Source: Bacillota bacterium (GTDB lineage Bacteria; Bacillota; Negativicutes; Sporomusales; CTSoil-080). From it: a stretch of 64,000 nt of DNA. The position numbers and the translations under genes were made by a program. The notes beneath the pieces were generated by a model, which saw only the letters and a list, made by a program, of their open reading frames with translations, did no database searches and was not told the origin of the DNA. Below, in pieces: positions 45,061 to 53,597 of the stretch (position 1 is the first letter of the stretch; each line of letters starts with the position of its first letter). Where the stretch lies: the NCBI GenBank assembly GCA_017889635.1, contig JAGGAC010000021.1, positions 1 to 64,000 of the forward strand. Reading direction: 5' to 3'.

Positions 45061-45966
45061 TTACTGATTACACGCGCCAACTTTCGCCATACATGTATTG
45101 ATATCTGCTTCTATGCCTTCACCCATTTCCAAAGCTGTTGCTATAACCTGATTTAAGTCGTAACCCGTTTCATAACCCATGGCATGAAGCAGGTTAACTA
45201 AATCCTCGGTAGGAATATTACCTTTTGCCCGCGGTACAAATGGGCAGCCACCCATACCGCCGAGAGAAGACTCGACACTTCGAATACCTTCTTCTACCGC
45301 AACAAACGCATTCGTGAGACCCATTCCACGTGAATCATGCAAATGTACGGAGAAAGAATCCAAATCAAACGTTTCTTTCAAAGCCCGTATTACTTTCCTG
45401 GTGTGAGTGGGGCTACTAATACCCGCCGTATCGCCCAGGCCAATGTCTTTTACGCCAAGGTCAAAGGCCGTTTGGCAAAGCATTTTGATACGGCCTATCG
45501 GTACTTCATCGCCGAAAGGAGAACCAAAGGCACAGGCCAAGCCTAGCGTAAGCTTTACACCCTTAACCTCGCTTGCCATCGCTTTAAAATCTTCCAGCGA
45601 TTTTTCAATAGAGCAGCGCGAATTTCTCATATTGTGTTCTTCACTGGCCGATAAAACAAATTGAATACTTTTCGTTCCAGCCTCAAGAGCATCATCTACT
45701 CCACGCTTGTTCAAAGTAAGAGCCATGAGTTCCACTTCCAGCTTCTTCTCATCTGCATACGCATTGAGCGTTTCTATCAGCTCTTTTGCTCCCGCCATCT
45801 GTGGCACGCGTTTTGCATTTACGAAAGAGGTTACATCCATTTTTCGCGCACCGTAAGCAATCATTTTTTTAATATATTTCAGTTTTGTTTCCAAAGGAAT
45901 AAGAACTTTGTGATTCTGCCAACCATCGCGCGGACAAACTTCGACTACACTCACTTTTTTATCCAT
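45061..45966 (-). CDS. HMG-CoA lyase-family enzyme
   Basis: 301 residues, normal HMGL length, ATG with GGGAG 7 bases upstream. The DRE-TIM metallolyase motif EVCPRDGWQN is at the N-terminus, SFVNAKRVPQMA near 47-58, the metal His pair in VHLHDSRGMGLTNA near 205 and the catalytic-loop Cys in GGMGGCPFVPRAKGN near 236-250. The family cleaves 3-hydroxy-3-methylglutaryl-CoA to acetyl-CoA and acetoacetate; some homologues act on citramalyl-CoA-like substrates. It is encoded 17 bases after a CaiB-family CoA-transferase, which would make the acyl-CoA substrate from the free acid. Confidence 0.9.
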   Translation of the reverse strand: MDKKVSVVEVCPRDGWQNHKVLIPLETKLKYIKKMIAYGARKMDVTSFVNAKRVPQMAGAKELIETLNAYADEKKLEVELMALTLNKRGVDDALEAGTKSIQFVLSASEEHNMRNSRCSIEKSLEDFKAMASEVKGVKLTLGLACAFGSPFGDEVPIGRIKMLCQTAFDLGVKDIGLGDTAGISSPTHTRKVIRALKETFDLDSFSVHLHDSRGMGLTNAFVAVEEGIRSVESSLGGMGGCPFVPRAKGNIPTEDLVNLLHAMGYETGYDLNQVIATALEMGEGIEADINTCMAKVGACNQ

Positions 45967-45983
45967 TATAAAAATCTCCCATA

Positions 45984-47132
45984 TTAGTTAATTGAGCCAT
46001 TATCTTTAAATTTCGCAATTTCCGCTTCGCTAAAGCCAATTTCTTTTAATATTTCAGCATTATGTTGTCCTAGATCCGGTGCTGCCATCTTGTATTCACA
46101 AGGATATTCACTCATTTTGATTGGATTTCCCATCACCGTTAACTCTCCGGCTTCCGGATGCTGTACTTTTACAAACATCTCTCTGGTTTCACGGATATTT
46201 TTATCTTCATATACTTCTTTGACTGTATAAATCGGGCCAGCCGGCACTTCGACCCCTAAAATAATATCTACACATTCCAAAACAGTTTTATCGCTTGCCC
46301 ACTTATTTATAATTGCTTTTAACGGATCCGCATTTTTCTTTCTTGCCTCGGTATTAATATAAAGCGGATCACTAGCCAGTTCCGGCATTCCCATCGCTGC
46401 CGACAAGGCTACAAAATGCTTGTCCGTTCCGCTGGCAATTACAAAGCCGGTTTTTTCCGGTGCTTTACCTTCGTAAACATATTGCATGGCTTTTGCTTCC
46501 AGCCCTGATACGATAGTATCAACAAGCGCTATATCAATCTGTTGCCCCTTGCCGGTTTCCTGGCGTTTAATAATTGATGCCAGTATACCAATAGCCGCAT
46601 TCATTCCTGCCATAATATCTCCAATGGCCATTCCAGCACGAGTTGGTTCTTGTCCCGGCCAGCCGGTAATACTCATCGATCCGCCCATCGCCTGGGCAAT
46701 CAGGTCATAACCCGGCCGGCTGGAATACTCTCCATATTGACCAAACCCTGAGATTGATGTAAAAATAATCCTTGGATTCAAACTCTTACATACTTCATAA
46801 CTGAAACCTAATTTTCCGATAACACCTGGTTTCATATTTTCAATCAGCACATCAGCCGATTTAATTAATTCAGCAAAGATTTTTTTGCCTTCTTCTGATT
46901 TTAGATTTAAACTTACACCTCGTTTGTTACGGTTTAAATTTTGGAAATACATGCTCCGCCCTGTTTTCTTTTCTCTCGGCATAGCGTTACGAACAAATTC
47001 ACCTTTTGTCATAAGATTTTCAACTTTTATTACATCTGCTCCCATATCTGCTAAAAACATGCCACAATAAGGACCAGCTAAGAACTGGGTAAAATCTAAA
47101 ACTCGAATTCCTTTTAATAAACTATTATTCAT
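45984..47132 (-). CDS. CaiB/BaiF family III CoA-transferase, apparently with an internal deletion
   Basis: 382 residues. Family III transferases move CoA between carboxylic acids through an aspartyl-CoA anhydride. Seen: LKGIRVLDFTQFLAGPYCGM at the N-terminus, MGADVIKVE near 30, NLNRNKRGVSLNL near 68 and the catalytic Asp in MAIGDIMAGMNAAIG near 168. After EGKAPEKTG (about 212-220) the chain jumps straight to FVIASGTDKHF. Relatives have about 18-20 more residues there, of the type N-R-x-P...PYDSFKAKDGY. This may be an in-frame deletion that impairs substrate binding. First gene of the operon with the lyase; its sigma-54 promoter is at 47289-47303. Confidence 0.85.
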   Translation of the reverse strand: MNNSLLKGIRVLDFTQFLAGPYCGMFLADMGADVIKVENLMTKGEFVRNAMPREKKTGRSMYFQNLNRNKRGVSLNLKSEEGKKIFAELIKSADVLIENMKPGVIGKLGFSYEVCKSLNPRIIFTSISGFGQYGEYSSRPGYDLIAQAMGGSMSITGWPGQEPTRAGMAIGDIMAGMNAAIGILASIIKRQETGKGQQIDIALVDTIVSGLEAKAMQYVYEGKAPEKTGFVIASGTDKHFVALSAAMGMPELASDPLYINTEARKKNADPLKAIINKWASDKTVLECVDIILGVEVPAGPIYTVKEVYEDKNIRETREMFVKVQHPEAGELTVMGNPIKMSEYPCEYKMAAPDLGQHNAEILKEIGFSEAEIAKFKDNGSIN

Positions 47133-47288
47133 ACAAATATACCTACTTTCTCCATAGTTATTACAAATTGAACATCAGTTTTTGAACCATTTCTTCTTGT
47201 TTAAAAATTAAATTACTCACCTCCAAGTAATACTAATCTTACATATAGAAAAGTAACACCCAGTACTAATTTCACTTTATTAATACTC

Positions 47289-47303
47289 GCAATTTTCATA
47301 CCA
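47289..47303 (-). promoter_or_regulatory. Sigma-54 promoter of the CoA-transferase/lyase operon (module B)
   Basis: Minus strand TTGGTAT (TGGTAT at 47298-47303), GAAAA, TTGC (47289-47292), GG and GC 10 bases apart. It shares TCGCAATTTTCAT and, 35 bases from the -12 element, GCCTTGCT with module A at the same spacing. The start codon is about 145 bases downstream. Confidence 0.75.
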
Positions 47304-47377
47304 ACATCTTTCACGGCAAAAATGCCTTGCTTTTCTTAGTAATTTCGGCTTTGCCGATTTCGATAAATTCAAACGAT

Positions 47378-47407
47378 ATTTCACAAATGAAACTTCTGTT
47401 TCATTTG
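47378..47407. promoter_or_regulatory. Enhancer-like inverted repeats of module B
   Basis: ATTTCACAAATGAAAC (47378-47393) matches GTTTCACAAGCGAAAC of module A. It overlaps a 10-bp inverted repeat CAAATGAAAC-TTCT-GTTTCATTTG (47384-47407). The centre is about 96 bases upstream of the -12 element, one helical turn further than in module A. Probable binding site of the 42692-44596 activator. Confidence 0.65.
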
Positions 47408-47476
47408 TTGAATTTTCTGTTATTACTCTTTGAAACAAAATTGGCTTTTTTTTTTGTAAAAATAGTATTATCAAAA

Positions 47477-47517
47477 AAGGGAGTGGGCTAAAACAAAAAG
47501 TTCTAGCCCACTCCCTT
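47477..47517 (-). terminator. Terminator after the permease remnant
   Basis: 14-bp perfect stem AAGGGAGTGGGCTA / TAGCCCACTCCCTT, 13-base loop, followed on the minus strand by T6. The remnant kept its terminator, which now isolates module B from upstream transcription. Confidence 0.9.
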
Positions 47518-47535
47518 GAATTTTAAAAGCCTGCA

Positions 47536-47886
47536 CTAGCTGACAGCCTCTTTCTCATCAGCTACGCCTAACATCAATAGTATTCCCGAACCAATAAATG
47601 CAGCGGCTCCGATATCTACTTTGAAAAGCAATATCAATGAAAGAGCACCCGCTATAACACACAATGTTTGTATCTGCTTGGTATTAAACTTCTCCGGTTT
47701 TTTTAATTCTACATCCGTATTTTTTTTAATCTTAAGACCCCCAAGCAAAAAGTACGCTATGACAGCTTCCGATAATATCCCAGACAAAGTTGCAAACCAT
47801 ATCGGAAGATAATTAGTTGCCCCTTCTTTGGCGGCCAATCCCGCAGATTCTATTGCGTTAACGATATTTTGGGGTTCATAATTATT
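47536..47886 (-). pseudogene. Fragment of a MatC/SLC13-type dicarboxylate permease
   Basis: About 117 codons are open. EGATNYLPIWFATL, a helix with YFLLGGLKI, then QIQTLCVIAGALSLILLFKVDIGAAAFIG and MLGVADEKEAVS resemble the middle of MatC_N/SLC13-type dicarboxylate carriers, which are normally around 400-450 residues. The 5' part is missing: an in-frame stop stands at 47887 next to the MCP gene end. The 3' half is also missing. No start codon with a ribosome-binding site is seen. It suggests that a dicarboxylate carrier was once part of this cluster. Confidence 0.65.
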
Positions 47887-47896
47887 CTATAAGTAT

Positions 47897-49897
47897 CTAT
47901 ATACGAAATTTATTCAGATTTTCTTTTAAATCATTTGCCAAATTTGCTAACGCATCACTTGAAGCGGCAATTTGCTGCATTGCTGCCGATTGCTCTTCCG
48001 TTGCCGCAGAAACTGTTTGTGTATGTACTGCGGTCTCATTCATAACGTGATTAATTTCATTCGAAGCGTCTTCCACAGTATGACCATTAGCAAGTAACGT
48101 ATCTACTCGTGACAATACCTGTGAAGTTTTTTGCTGTACATTTTGGATTAAATCCGAAATCTCCATGAAATGTGCTTCCGCTTCATTAACATGTTTCATT
48201 CCTGAAGAAACATCGTCAGTCGATTGATCAACTGCCGCCACAGTCTCACTCACACCTTGCTTGATTTCTTCTATCAGCACAATAATTTGACTTGCCGAAT
48301 GCTGCGATTGTTCCGCAAGTTTCCGAACTTCATCAGCAACCACAGAAAATCCTCGTCCTTGTTCACCTGCCCGCGCCGCCTCAATCGCAGCATTTAGCGC
48401 CAATAAATTGGTCTGAGCAGCAATACTAGAAATCATATTAACAATCTCACTAATCTTCGTTGTTCCACCCGATAATTTAATAATGGCCTCACTCACATTT
48501 TTCGTACTTGCATTGATATTTTCCATCTGCATTCTAGCAGCTTGAGCCATTTCAGTCCCCTTCGCAGTACGTTCCACCGCAAGATTTGCCGAAACATTAA
48601 CAGCTTCTGTATCACTCTTCATTGTATTAATGTCTTGCATGAAATCATCAAACGTCGTACGCACCTTATCCATAGCCGCTTGTCCATTTACTGTTTCTGA
48701 CGCTACTTTGGTAACCGCTTCTGCCACTTGCGTTGCACTCTGTGCCGACTGATTTGCGCCTTCTTTCAACTGCAAAGATGAACTTGCGGTATGACTCGCT
48801 GATTCACTAACCTGGCTAATCAAAGACCATAACTTTTCCCGCATTTGAAGCATAGCCATATGCAAAATGCCCACTTCGTCCTTTGATTGATAATTGGAAC
48901 AATCGATTCTTTCCAATGTAGACTTGGTCAAATCACCCCGAGCAATTGCGCTGGCATATTCTGACATTTCCCTTATTGGCCGTACAATACGCCTTGCAAG
49001 GATATTTACAATAAAACCAGCTAATCCTAAACCGATAAAGAAGAGCACAACAAACAGCCACGCAAGCCGTTTTACTGGTGCAAATTCCTGTGCAGTTGGA
49101 GCAACCGTAAATACCCCCCATTTATCCTGGGTAGGAACAAATGCCACAATTGACTCAGTACCATCAATTTTGGTAATAATATATCCCCCACGCCCCTGCT
49201 GGATACTCTCCAACGCCTGTGCTAACTGTTCATTACCCAAATCTTTAATATTACTTTTCATAATAAGTTCTTCTTGGGGATGACTAACAATCATTCCATC
49301 AGGAGCTGCTAACATACAATAGCCAGCTTGCCCAATCCTTGTTTCACTAAATCCTTTGGTAAATTCATCAAGCGGAATACCGCCGACTACGGCGCCAATA
49401 ACACGATTATTCACCGATACTGGAGCAGCACCTACCACAATTGTTTGGCCTGTAGTCACAGATACAATCGGATTATCCATAAAGGTCTTTCCTTCAGGAA
49501 GTCTTTTTACATACGATAAACTGGATGCATCTACTAATTTCCCCGCACTTGTCGCCACATTCTTACCAGATAAGTCAGGCAAAAAACTAACCGGATTCCA
49601 TTGGGAATAATCGTCATGCATTCGTTTTGTAAACCCAAACTGCAACTGTACATCGGACTGCAAATTATTAAATTGCGCCGCGCCTTGCTTTCCAAAAGAA
49701 TCCATAATTGTTTTTTCGCGTTGCATCCTTATATCAAAAGTATTTGCCAATTCTTGAGTCTGAATCTGAAAGCGCTCTTCTAAATTTGTCTGAAGTATTT
49801 TTGATGTGTTCCAATATGAAATTGCCATTACACAAAGCAAAATGACAGCAATAGTGCTAATGATTGATACTAATAATTGCATACGCAAGCTCTTCAT
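47897..49897 (-). CDS. Methyl-accepting chemotaxis protein with Cache sensor
   Basis: 666 residues from the ATG at 49897, seven bases after GGGGG. N-terminal helix about 8-28, Cache-type periplasmic domain about 35-275 ([31 protein letters not shown]), second helix about 280-300, HAMP about 300-355 and the signalling hairpin with [20 protein letters not shown] near 490-510. It is a paralogue of the 37231-39255 receptor but not a recent copy. It lies directly upstream of the dicarboxylate-carrier remnant, consistent with sensing organic acids; the ligand is unknown. Confidence 0.92.
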   Translation of the reverse strand: MKSLRMQLLVSIISTIAVILLCVMAISYWNTSKILQTNLEERFQIQTQELANTFDIRMQREKTIMDSFGKQGAAQFNNLQSDVQLQFGFTKRMHDDYSQWNPVSFLPDLSGKNVATSAGKLVDASSLSYVKRLPEGKTFMDNPIVSVTTGQTIVVGAAPVSVNNRVIGAVVGGIPLDEFTKGFSETRIGQAGYCMLAAPDGMIVSHPQEELIMKSNIKDLGNEQLAQALESIQQGRGGYIITKIDGTESIVAFVPTQDKWGVFTVAPTAQEFAPVKRLAWLFVVLFFIGLGLAGFIVNILARRIVRPIREMSEYASAIARGDLTKSTLERIDCSNYQSKDEVGILHMAMLQMREKLWSLISQVSESASHTASSSLQLKEGANQSAQSATQVAEAVTKVASETVNGQAAMDKVRTTFDDFMQDINTMKSDTEAVNVSANLAVERTAKGTEMAQAARMQMENINASTKNVSEAIIKLSGGTTKISEIVNMISSIAAQTNLLALNAAIEAARAGEQGRGFSVVADEVRKLAEQSQHSASQIIVLIEEIKQGVSETVAAVDQSTDDVSSGMKHVNEAEAHFMEISDLIQNVQQKTSQVLSRVDTLLANGHTVEDASNEINHVMNETAVHTQTVSAATEEQSAAMQQIAASSDALANLANDLKENLNKFRI

Positions 49898-49985
49898 ACA
49901 CAAACCCCCTCGTAACCCTGTGCCAAGTTCACCAGAATAGCACCCGTAAAAAAGTAATCTGTTAACGAAATGAAATGATAAAGTT

Positions 49986-50019
49986 GTGGTTGGTCTTTAT
50001 GTCACTAAAGACCAACCAC
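49986..50019 (-). terminator. Hairpin after the acetolactate decarboxylase gene
   Basis: 13-bp perfect stem GTGGTTGGTCTTT / AAAGACCAACCAC with an 8-base loop. It starts ten bases after the stop at 50029; the T-tract is short (AACTTTATC). Confidence 0.7.
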
Positions 50020-50028
50020 TTCCCCCAA

Positions 50029-50817
50029 CTAATTCGATTTTTCAACCCCATTTAATTCTTTGCTGTAATCTTTATTTAATGCCGCTTGCTGAAATGCTGA
50101 ACTGCTAGGTAAAGCCATTCTAAAATCGGTAATACGTTCAAATTCAACTTTACCTGATTTTACACCGCCGCTTAAAATATGACCGCCGAATTTACGATCA
50201 TCGGAAATAAAATGCAGATGATAACCAGTTACATTAACTCCATTGACATATTCCGGGCACCAAAAGCCAACAATTGTCCCTTTCATATTTTGAATATCAA
50301 ATACAGATTGTGTTTTTGCAGCCTCTGTTAATGATGGGTACGGTTTGCTTTTTCCAGGAATACTGCGGGTCTTTCCGGTAAATACGCCATCAATACGGAT
50401 AGCATAAATATAATTTTTATCTTTAATCATATTGTCCAAAGCTTTTTCCAGTTCATTAAAATTCTGTATATCATGAATTTCGCCCGTCCGTTCCGGATAA
50501 AAATTCATCACCGTTGCAAAAGGTGTTTTTACCTGATTATTAACTAAAACAACCTCTCCAGTAGATTTCACCTGATAAAAATTACCGTCTAAAGCAATCA
50601 TCTCTCCATCTAATCTTTCTAGTGTACCAATGCCAAAACCACCATGCTGCTTTAATTCTTTAATTGTAACTTCTCCATCATATACTCCTTGCAACAAAGC
50701 ATTTATTGTTGAAACTTGATACAATGAATTTTGCGGTTGCGCACTGGCAATGACAGTAAAAAACAATAATCCCACAACAAAAATAGCACTACGATTAAAC
50801 GACTTCATTTTATTCAT
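50029..50817 (-). CDS. Alpha-acetolactate decarboxylase, exported form
   Basis: About 262 residues. It converts 2-acetolactate to acetoin with a zinc ion. The HxH...H ligand set is visible in GYHLHFISDDRKFGGH near 190-205, with an upstream IYAIRIDGVF and a conserved Glu in the C-terminal half. The N-terminus (FNRSAIFVVGLLFFTVIASA, then Q) is a signal peptide, unlike cytoplasmic BudA/AlsD, so the enzyme is probably periplasmic or secreted as in Brevibacillus. The start is uncertain: ATGs at 50817 and 50808 share the GGAG at 50818-50821. No acetolactate synthase is nearby. Confidence 0.88.
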   Translation of the reverse strand: MNKMKSFNRSAIFVVGLLFFTVIASAQPQNSLYQVSTINALLQGVYDGEVTIKELKQHGGFGIGTLERLDGEMIALDGNFYQVKSTGEVVLVNNQVKTPFATVMNFYPERTGEIHDIQNFNELEKALDNMIKDKNYIYAIRIDGVFTGKTRSIPGKSKPYPSLTEAAKTQSVFDIQNMKGTIVGFWCPEYVNGVNVTGYHLHFISDDRKFGGHILSGGVKSGKVEFERITDFRMALPSSSAFQQAALNKDYSKELNGVEKSN

Positions 50818-50885
50818 CATCTCCATTTAATATTTGACTTAAAATCATTTTTAAATTAAACACCCATCGCCTCCGCTTTCTACAT

Positions 50886-50939
50886 AAAAAACACAGAAAA
50901 AGCAAATTAAAACATAATTTTACTTTTTCTGTGTTTTTT
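50886..50939. terminator. A/T-flanked hairpin upstream of the acetolactate decarboxylase gene
   Basis: Stem AAAAAACACAGAAAAAG / CTTTTTCTGTGTTTTTT with a 20-base loop and long U-runs possible on both strands. It could end transcripts of the MATE region. Nothing else is evident in 50940-51175. Confidence 0.7.
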
Positions 50940-51175
50940 TGTTAAATCCTCTTTATTCAATGTTACGTTTTATTTAAAATGTCAAACCAACCTCAGAACA
51001 AACCTGCCTGAAATTTCTCCGTTTCGTCCGCAGCCTGAGCCTCCCCCAATATGCATACTTCATACAGTGCGTACGTTTCTGCCGGAACTGGCAAAAGATC
51101 TTTCATTATTCCTTTAATATGGATACATATGTCTGTAACTTATCCATCAATCGCATTTGATATAGGAGGTAAAAT

Positions 51176-51337
51176 ATGGCCTTAGGAATTAGCCTTATTA
51201 TAGTTTCGCTTATAGGTTTAATCTATGGAATAATAAAAAAAAGCAAAGCATTAATAATATCATCAGTAATTATATTGTTTATCATTGCAATTATAGGGAT
51301 AGTATATTCGTATCTATATTCGCTAACTCCTTACTAA
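51176..51337 (+). CDS. Small two-helix membrane protein, 53 residues
   Basis: ATG at 51176 with an ideal ribosome-binding site (ATAGGAGGTAAAAT) and a TAA stop at 51335-51337. The product has two hydrophobic helices: ALGISLIIVSLIGLIYGI, then a lysine-rich turn IKKSKA, then LIISSVIILFIIAIIGIVYS. I recognise no family. The strong start signal and helical pattern support a real gene. It is transcribed towards the MATE pseudogene on the opposite strand. Confidence 0.55.
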   Translation: MALGISLIIVSLIGLIYGIIKKSKALIISSVIILFIIAIIGIVYSYLYSLTPY

Positions 51338-51365
51338 CGAATTTTATACGACAATTGCCGCATGC

Positions 51366-52699
51366 TCAATTATAGCGAAAATGCTTATACATCAACCCCC
51401 CAGACAACATAACTGTAACAAACTCTGCGATCGGCACCGTAAGCCAGATGCCATGAACGCCAAACAAAACCGGCAATACAGCAATTCCCGCCGCGACCCA
51501 TACGATCCCTTTGCTTAAAGCGACCAATACCGCTTGCCGCGGAATGCCAATAGCAGTAAAATACCCGGCTACCACAATGTTTAACCCATTAACCAGAAAA
51601 GCAAATGCATACAGCTTCGCACCATATACGGCAAACGCCAACACTGCTTCATTACCAGCATTCAAGAATAGCGCAATAACATCTTCCCCGAAAGTAAAAA
51701 TCGCAATAAAAAATCCCATACCAATCAAAACAGCACTAGCAGTAACTAACTGCAAGGCCTTTTTCACACGCTCCATCTGACGACTTCCATAGTTGTAGCT
51801 GATGATGGCCCCTACACCATCGGATAGCCCAAGCAGTACATTGTTGCAACAAAGGCTAAATAACTAATAATGGTAAAAGCCGCCACACCGACTTCTCCCA
51901 CATAACGCATCAACGTAATATTAAATAGAAAAGTAGTAAGGCCGATGCCCAGCTCACTTACCCCTTCGGATGCACCGCTATAAAGAATGCTGCGAGCTGC
52001 ATTTTTATCAAACCTTCCAGCAAACGCCCTCAGAACTGTCCTCTTAACAAAAAATGGCAAAGCCGCCACAGTAAAGGCAATAGCAAAACCAATTCCCGTA
52101 GCTAAAGCCGCTCCTTTAAGGCCTAACGCCAGCTTTACAATAAGCAGCCAATTAAACAGCATATGACTTCCGACGGCAATCACCAAGGCCACCATGGCAT
52201 AAACAGGCATCGCCACCGTTTTCAACGCATAATCCAGCACCATCATAAGCGCCAAAAAGGGCAAAAACATTCCCAAATAACGAATATAAACAGCAACCTG
52301 AGGCAATAAATGTTCATTGGCACCTAACAAATGCGCAATTTGAACAGGGAAAAGCACAGCAACTACCGTAAACAGCACGCCCATTCCACTAGCTAACACC
52401 ACCGCTGTTGTAAAACCGGCATTGGCCGCCTCAATACATCCCGCTCCTAACTTCCTGCCAATCAAGCTCTGCGCCCCTATTCCAATGACAATGCTGAAAG
52501 CAAACAGAAAACTGCTAAACGGCATTGCTATATTCACTGAAGCCAACGCGTCAGCGCCAATGTAGCGGCCTACAAACAATCCATCTACAATTGTATTCAA
52601 ACCTAGAAACAGCATAGCTGCAATTGTCGGAATGCTATATTGCCAAAACAACTTGCGAATACATTCCGTACCCAAGATATTTTCTTTAATAGATCTCAC
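51366..52699 (-). pseudogene. MATE-family efflux pump, single-base frameshift
   Basis: 52699-51812 encodes the first 295 residues (ECIRKLFWQYSIPTIAAML, NTIVDGLFVGRYIGADAL) and stops after MYCLGYPMV. The next frame supplies LSDGVGAIISYNYGSRQ and then the frame 51776-51366 to the C-terminus. Restoring one base at about 51839-51841 (an ATGG read as ATG) gives ATMVLLGLSDGVGA, the normal MATE sequence, so one nucleotide is missing. The intact protein would have about 445 residues and 12 helices (MepA-like Na+ or H+ drug antiport). It is controlled by the MerR-type promoter just upstream. The start GTG at 52699 is provisional. Either a recent mutation or a sequencing error. Confidence 0.88.
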
Positions 52700-52709
52700 C
52701 CCCTATAAA

Positions 52710-52740
52710 AGAATAAACCTTGGAGTAACTCCAAGGTCAA
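52710..52740 (-). promoter_or_regulatory. MerR-type promoter of the MATE gene
   Basis: Minus strand TTGACC (-35, 52735-52740), a 19-base spacer and TATTCT (-10, 52710-52715). The spacer holds the palindrome ACCTTGGAGT-T-ACTCCAAGGT. A stretched spacer with such a dyad is the hallmark of MerR-regulated promoters. The -35 overlaps the stop codon of the merR-like gene. Confidence 0.9.
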
Positions 52741-53543
52741 GTTGAAAGTAGCCCAAGCCAAATTTCGTAGTAATCAAACCCCTCTTTATGCGAACTTGCC
52801 AGGTATCGGCCGAGCAACGGACCTTCTGCTTGCCTGCCGCACTCCGTCAACCACACTGAGGCCTGAATTAGAACATCATGTTCCCGGTTCGAATAGTCCG
52901 TGCCTAACACCGTATATAGGCAATCTTTTTTCGGCAAAGATGAAAACTCCTGCTGCTCATAAAAATCAAACTTGCTTATAATCTCATCCGCAAAACTGAT
53001 CCCCATTTGCGCCACATCAAAACTCCGCTTATTAAACCAATCCTCAGGTGACAACAGCAAAGTATAGCGGATATTTTGCATCCAGCATTGATCTAATTTA
53101 TAACGGCGGATGACCTGAAACATTTCTTCCACCTCTATCCCAAGGAACTTAGACTTAAAGCTAGGTGCCGGTACAATTGAAAATTTTCCAAGCTGCTCTT
53201 CACATACTTCATGCTGCACAATAATCTGTGCAAGCTGTGCACGCTGCCTGGTTAGCGCCTCGATTTTCTTCTCAATAAGATGGTCATTGTGCTTTAATAT
53301 ATCCTTGATTTCACCAAGTTTCTTGGTTGTAACCAGAGGCTGAATTTCCTTGACAGCTACTCCGAGACTGCGGAATAGCAAGATGTCCATAAATACAAAC
53401 AGATCATCATAAGAATAATAGCGGTAGCCATTCTCGCTGTTTCTATCGGAATGAAGCAGCCCTTCTTTCTCATAATAACGCAATGTATCTGTTGATACGT
53501 CGAATAGTTTTGCCATCTCACCAATAGTCCATGTCTGTTTCAT
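52737..53543 (-). CDS. MerR-family transcriptional regulator
   Basis: 268 residues. The N-terminal wHTH shows WTIGEMAKLFDVSTDTLRYYEKEGLL and ENGYRYYSYDDL, followed by a long coiled coil about 75-125 and a C-terminal ligand domain about 130-265 with DYYEIWLGL at the end. The layout matches multidrug-binding MerR regulators (BmrR/TipA style). It stands immediately upstream of the MATE pump and its stop codon overlaps the pump's -35 box, so it controls that pump. The effector is probably a hydrophobic drug-like molecule. Confidence 0.92.
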   Translation of the reverse strand: MKQTWTIGEMAKLFDVSTDTLRYYEKEGLLHSDRNSENGYRYYSYDDLFVFMDILLFRSLGVAVKEIQPLVTTKKLGEIKDILKHNDHLIEKKIEALTRQRAQLAQIIVQHEVCEEQLGKFSIVPAPSFKSKFLGIEVEEMFQVIRRYKLDQCWMQNIRYTLLLSPEDWFNKRSFDVAQMGISFADEIISKFDFYEQQEFSSLPKKDCLYTVLGTDYSNREHDVLIQASVWLTECGRQAEGPLLGRYLASSHKEGFDYYEIWLGLLST

Positions 53544-53597
53544 ATCCTCTTCCCACCTAATAGGGCTTCTGCATTAGCAATGCTTTCGGCAATCGTG

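Noticed and set aside
47280-47474. 64-codon minus-strand ORF
   Set aside because: It lies over the sigma-54 module and enhancer repeats, has no ribosome-binding site and no recognisable sequence.
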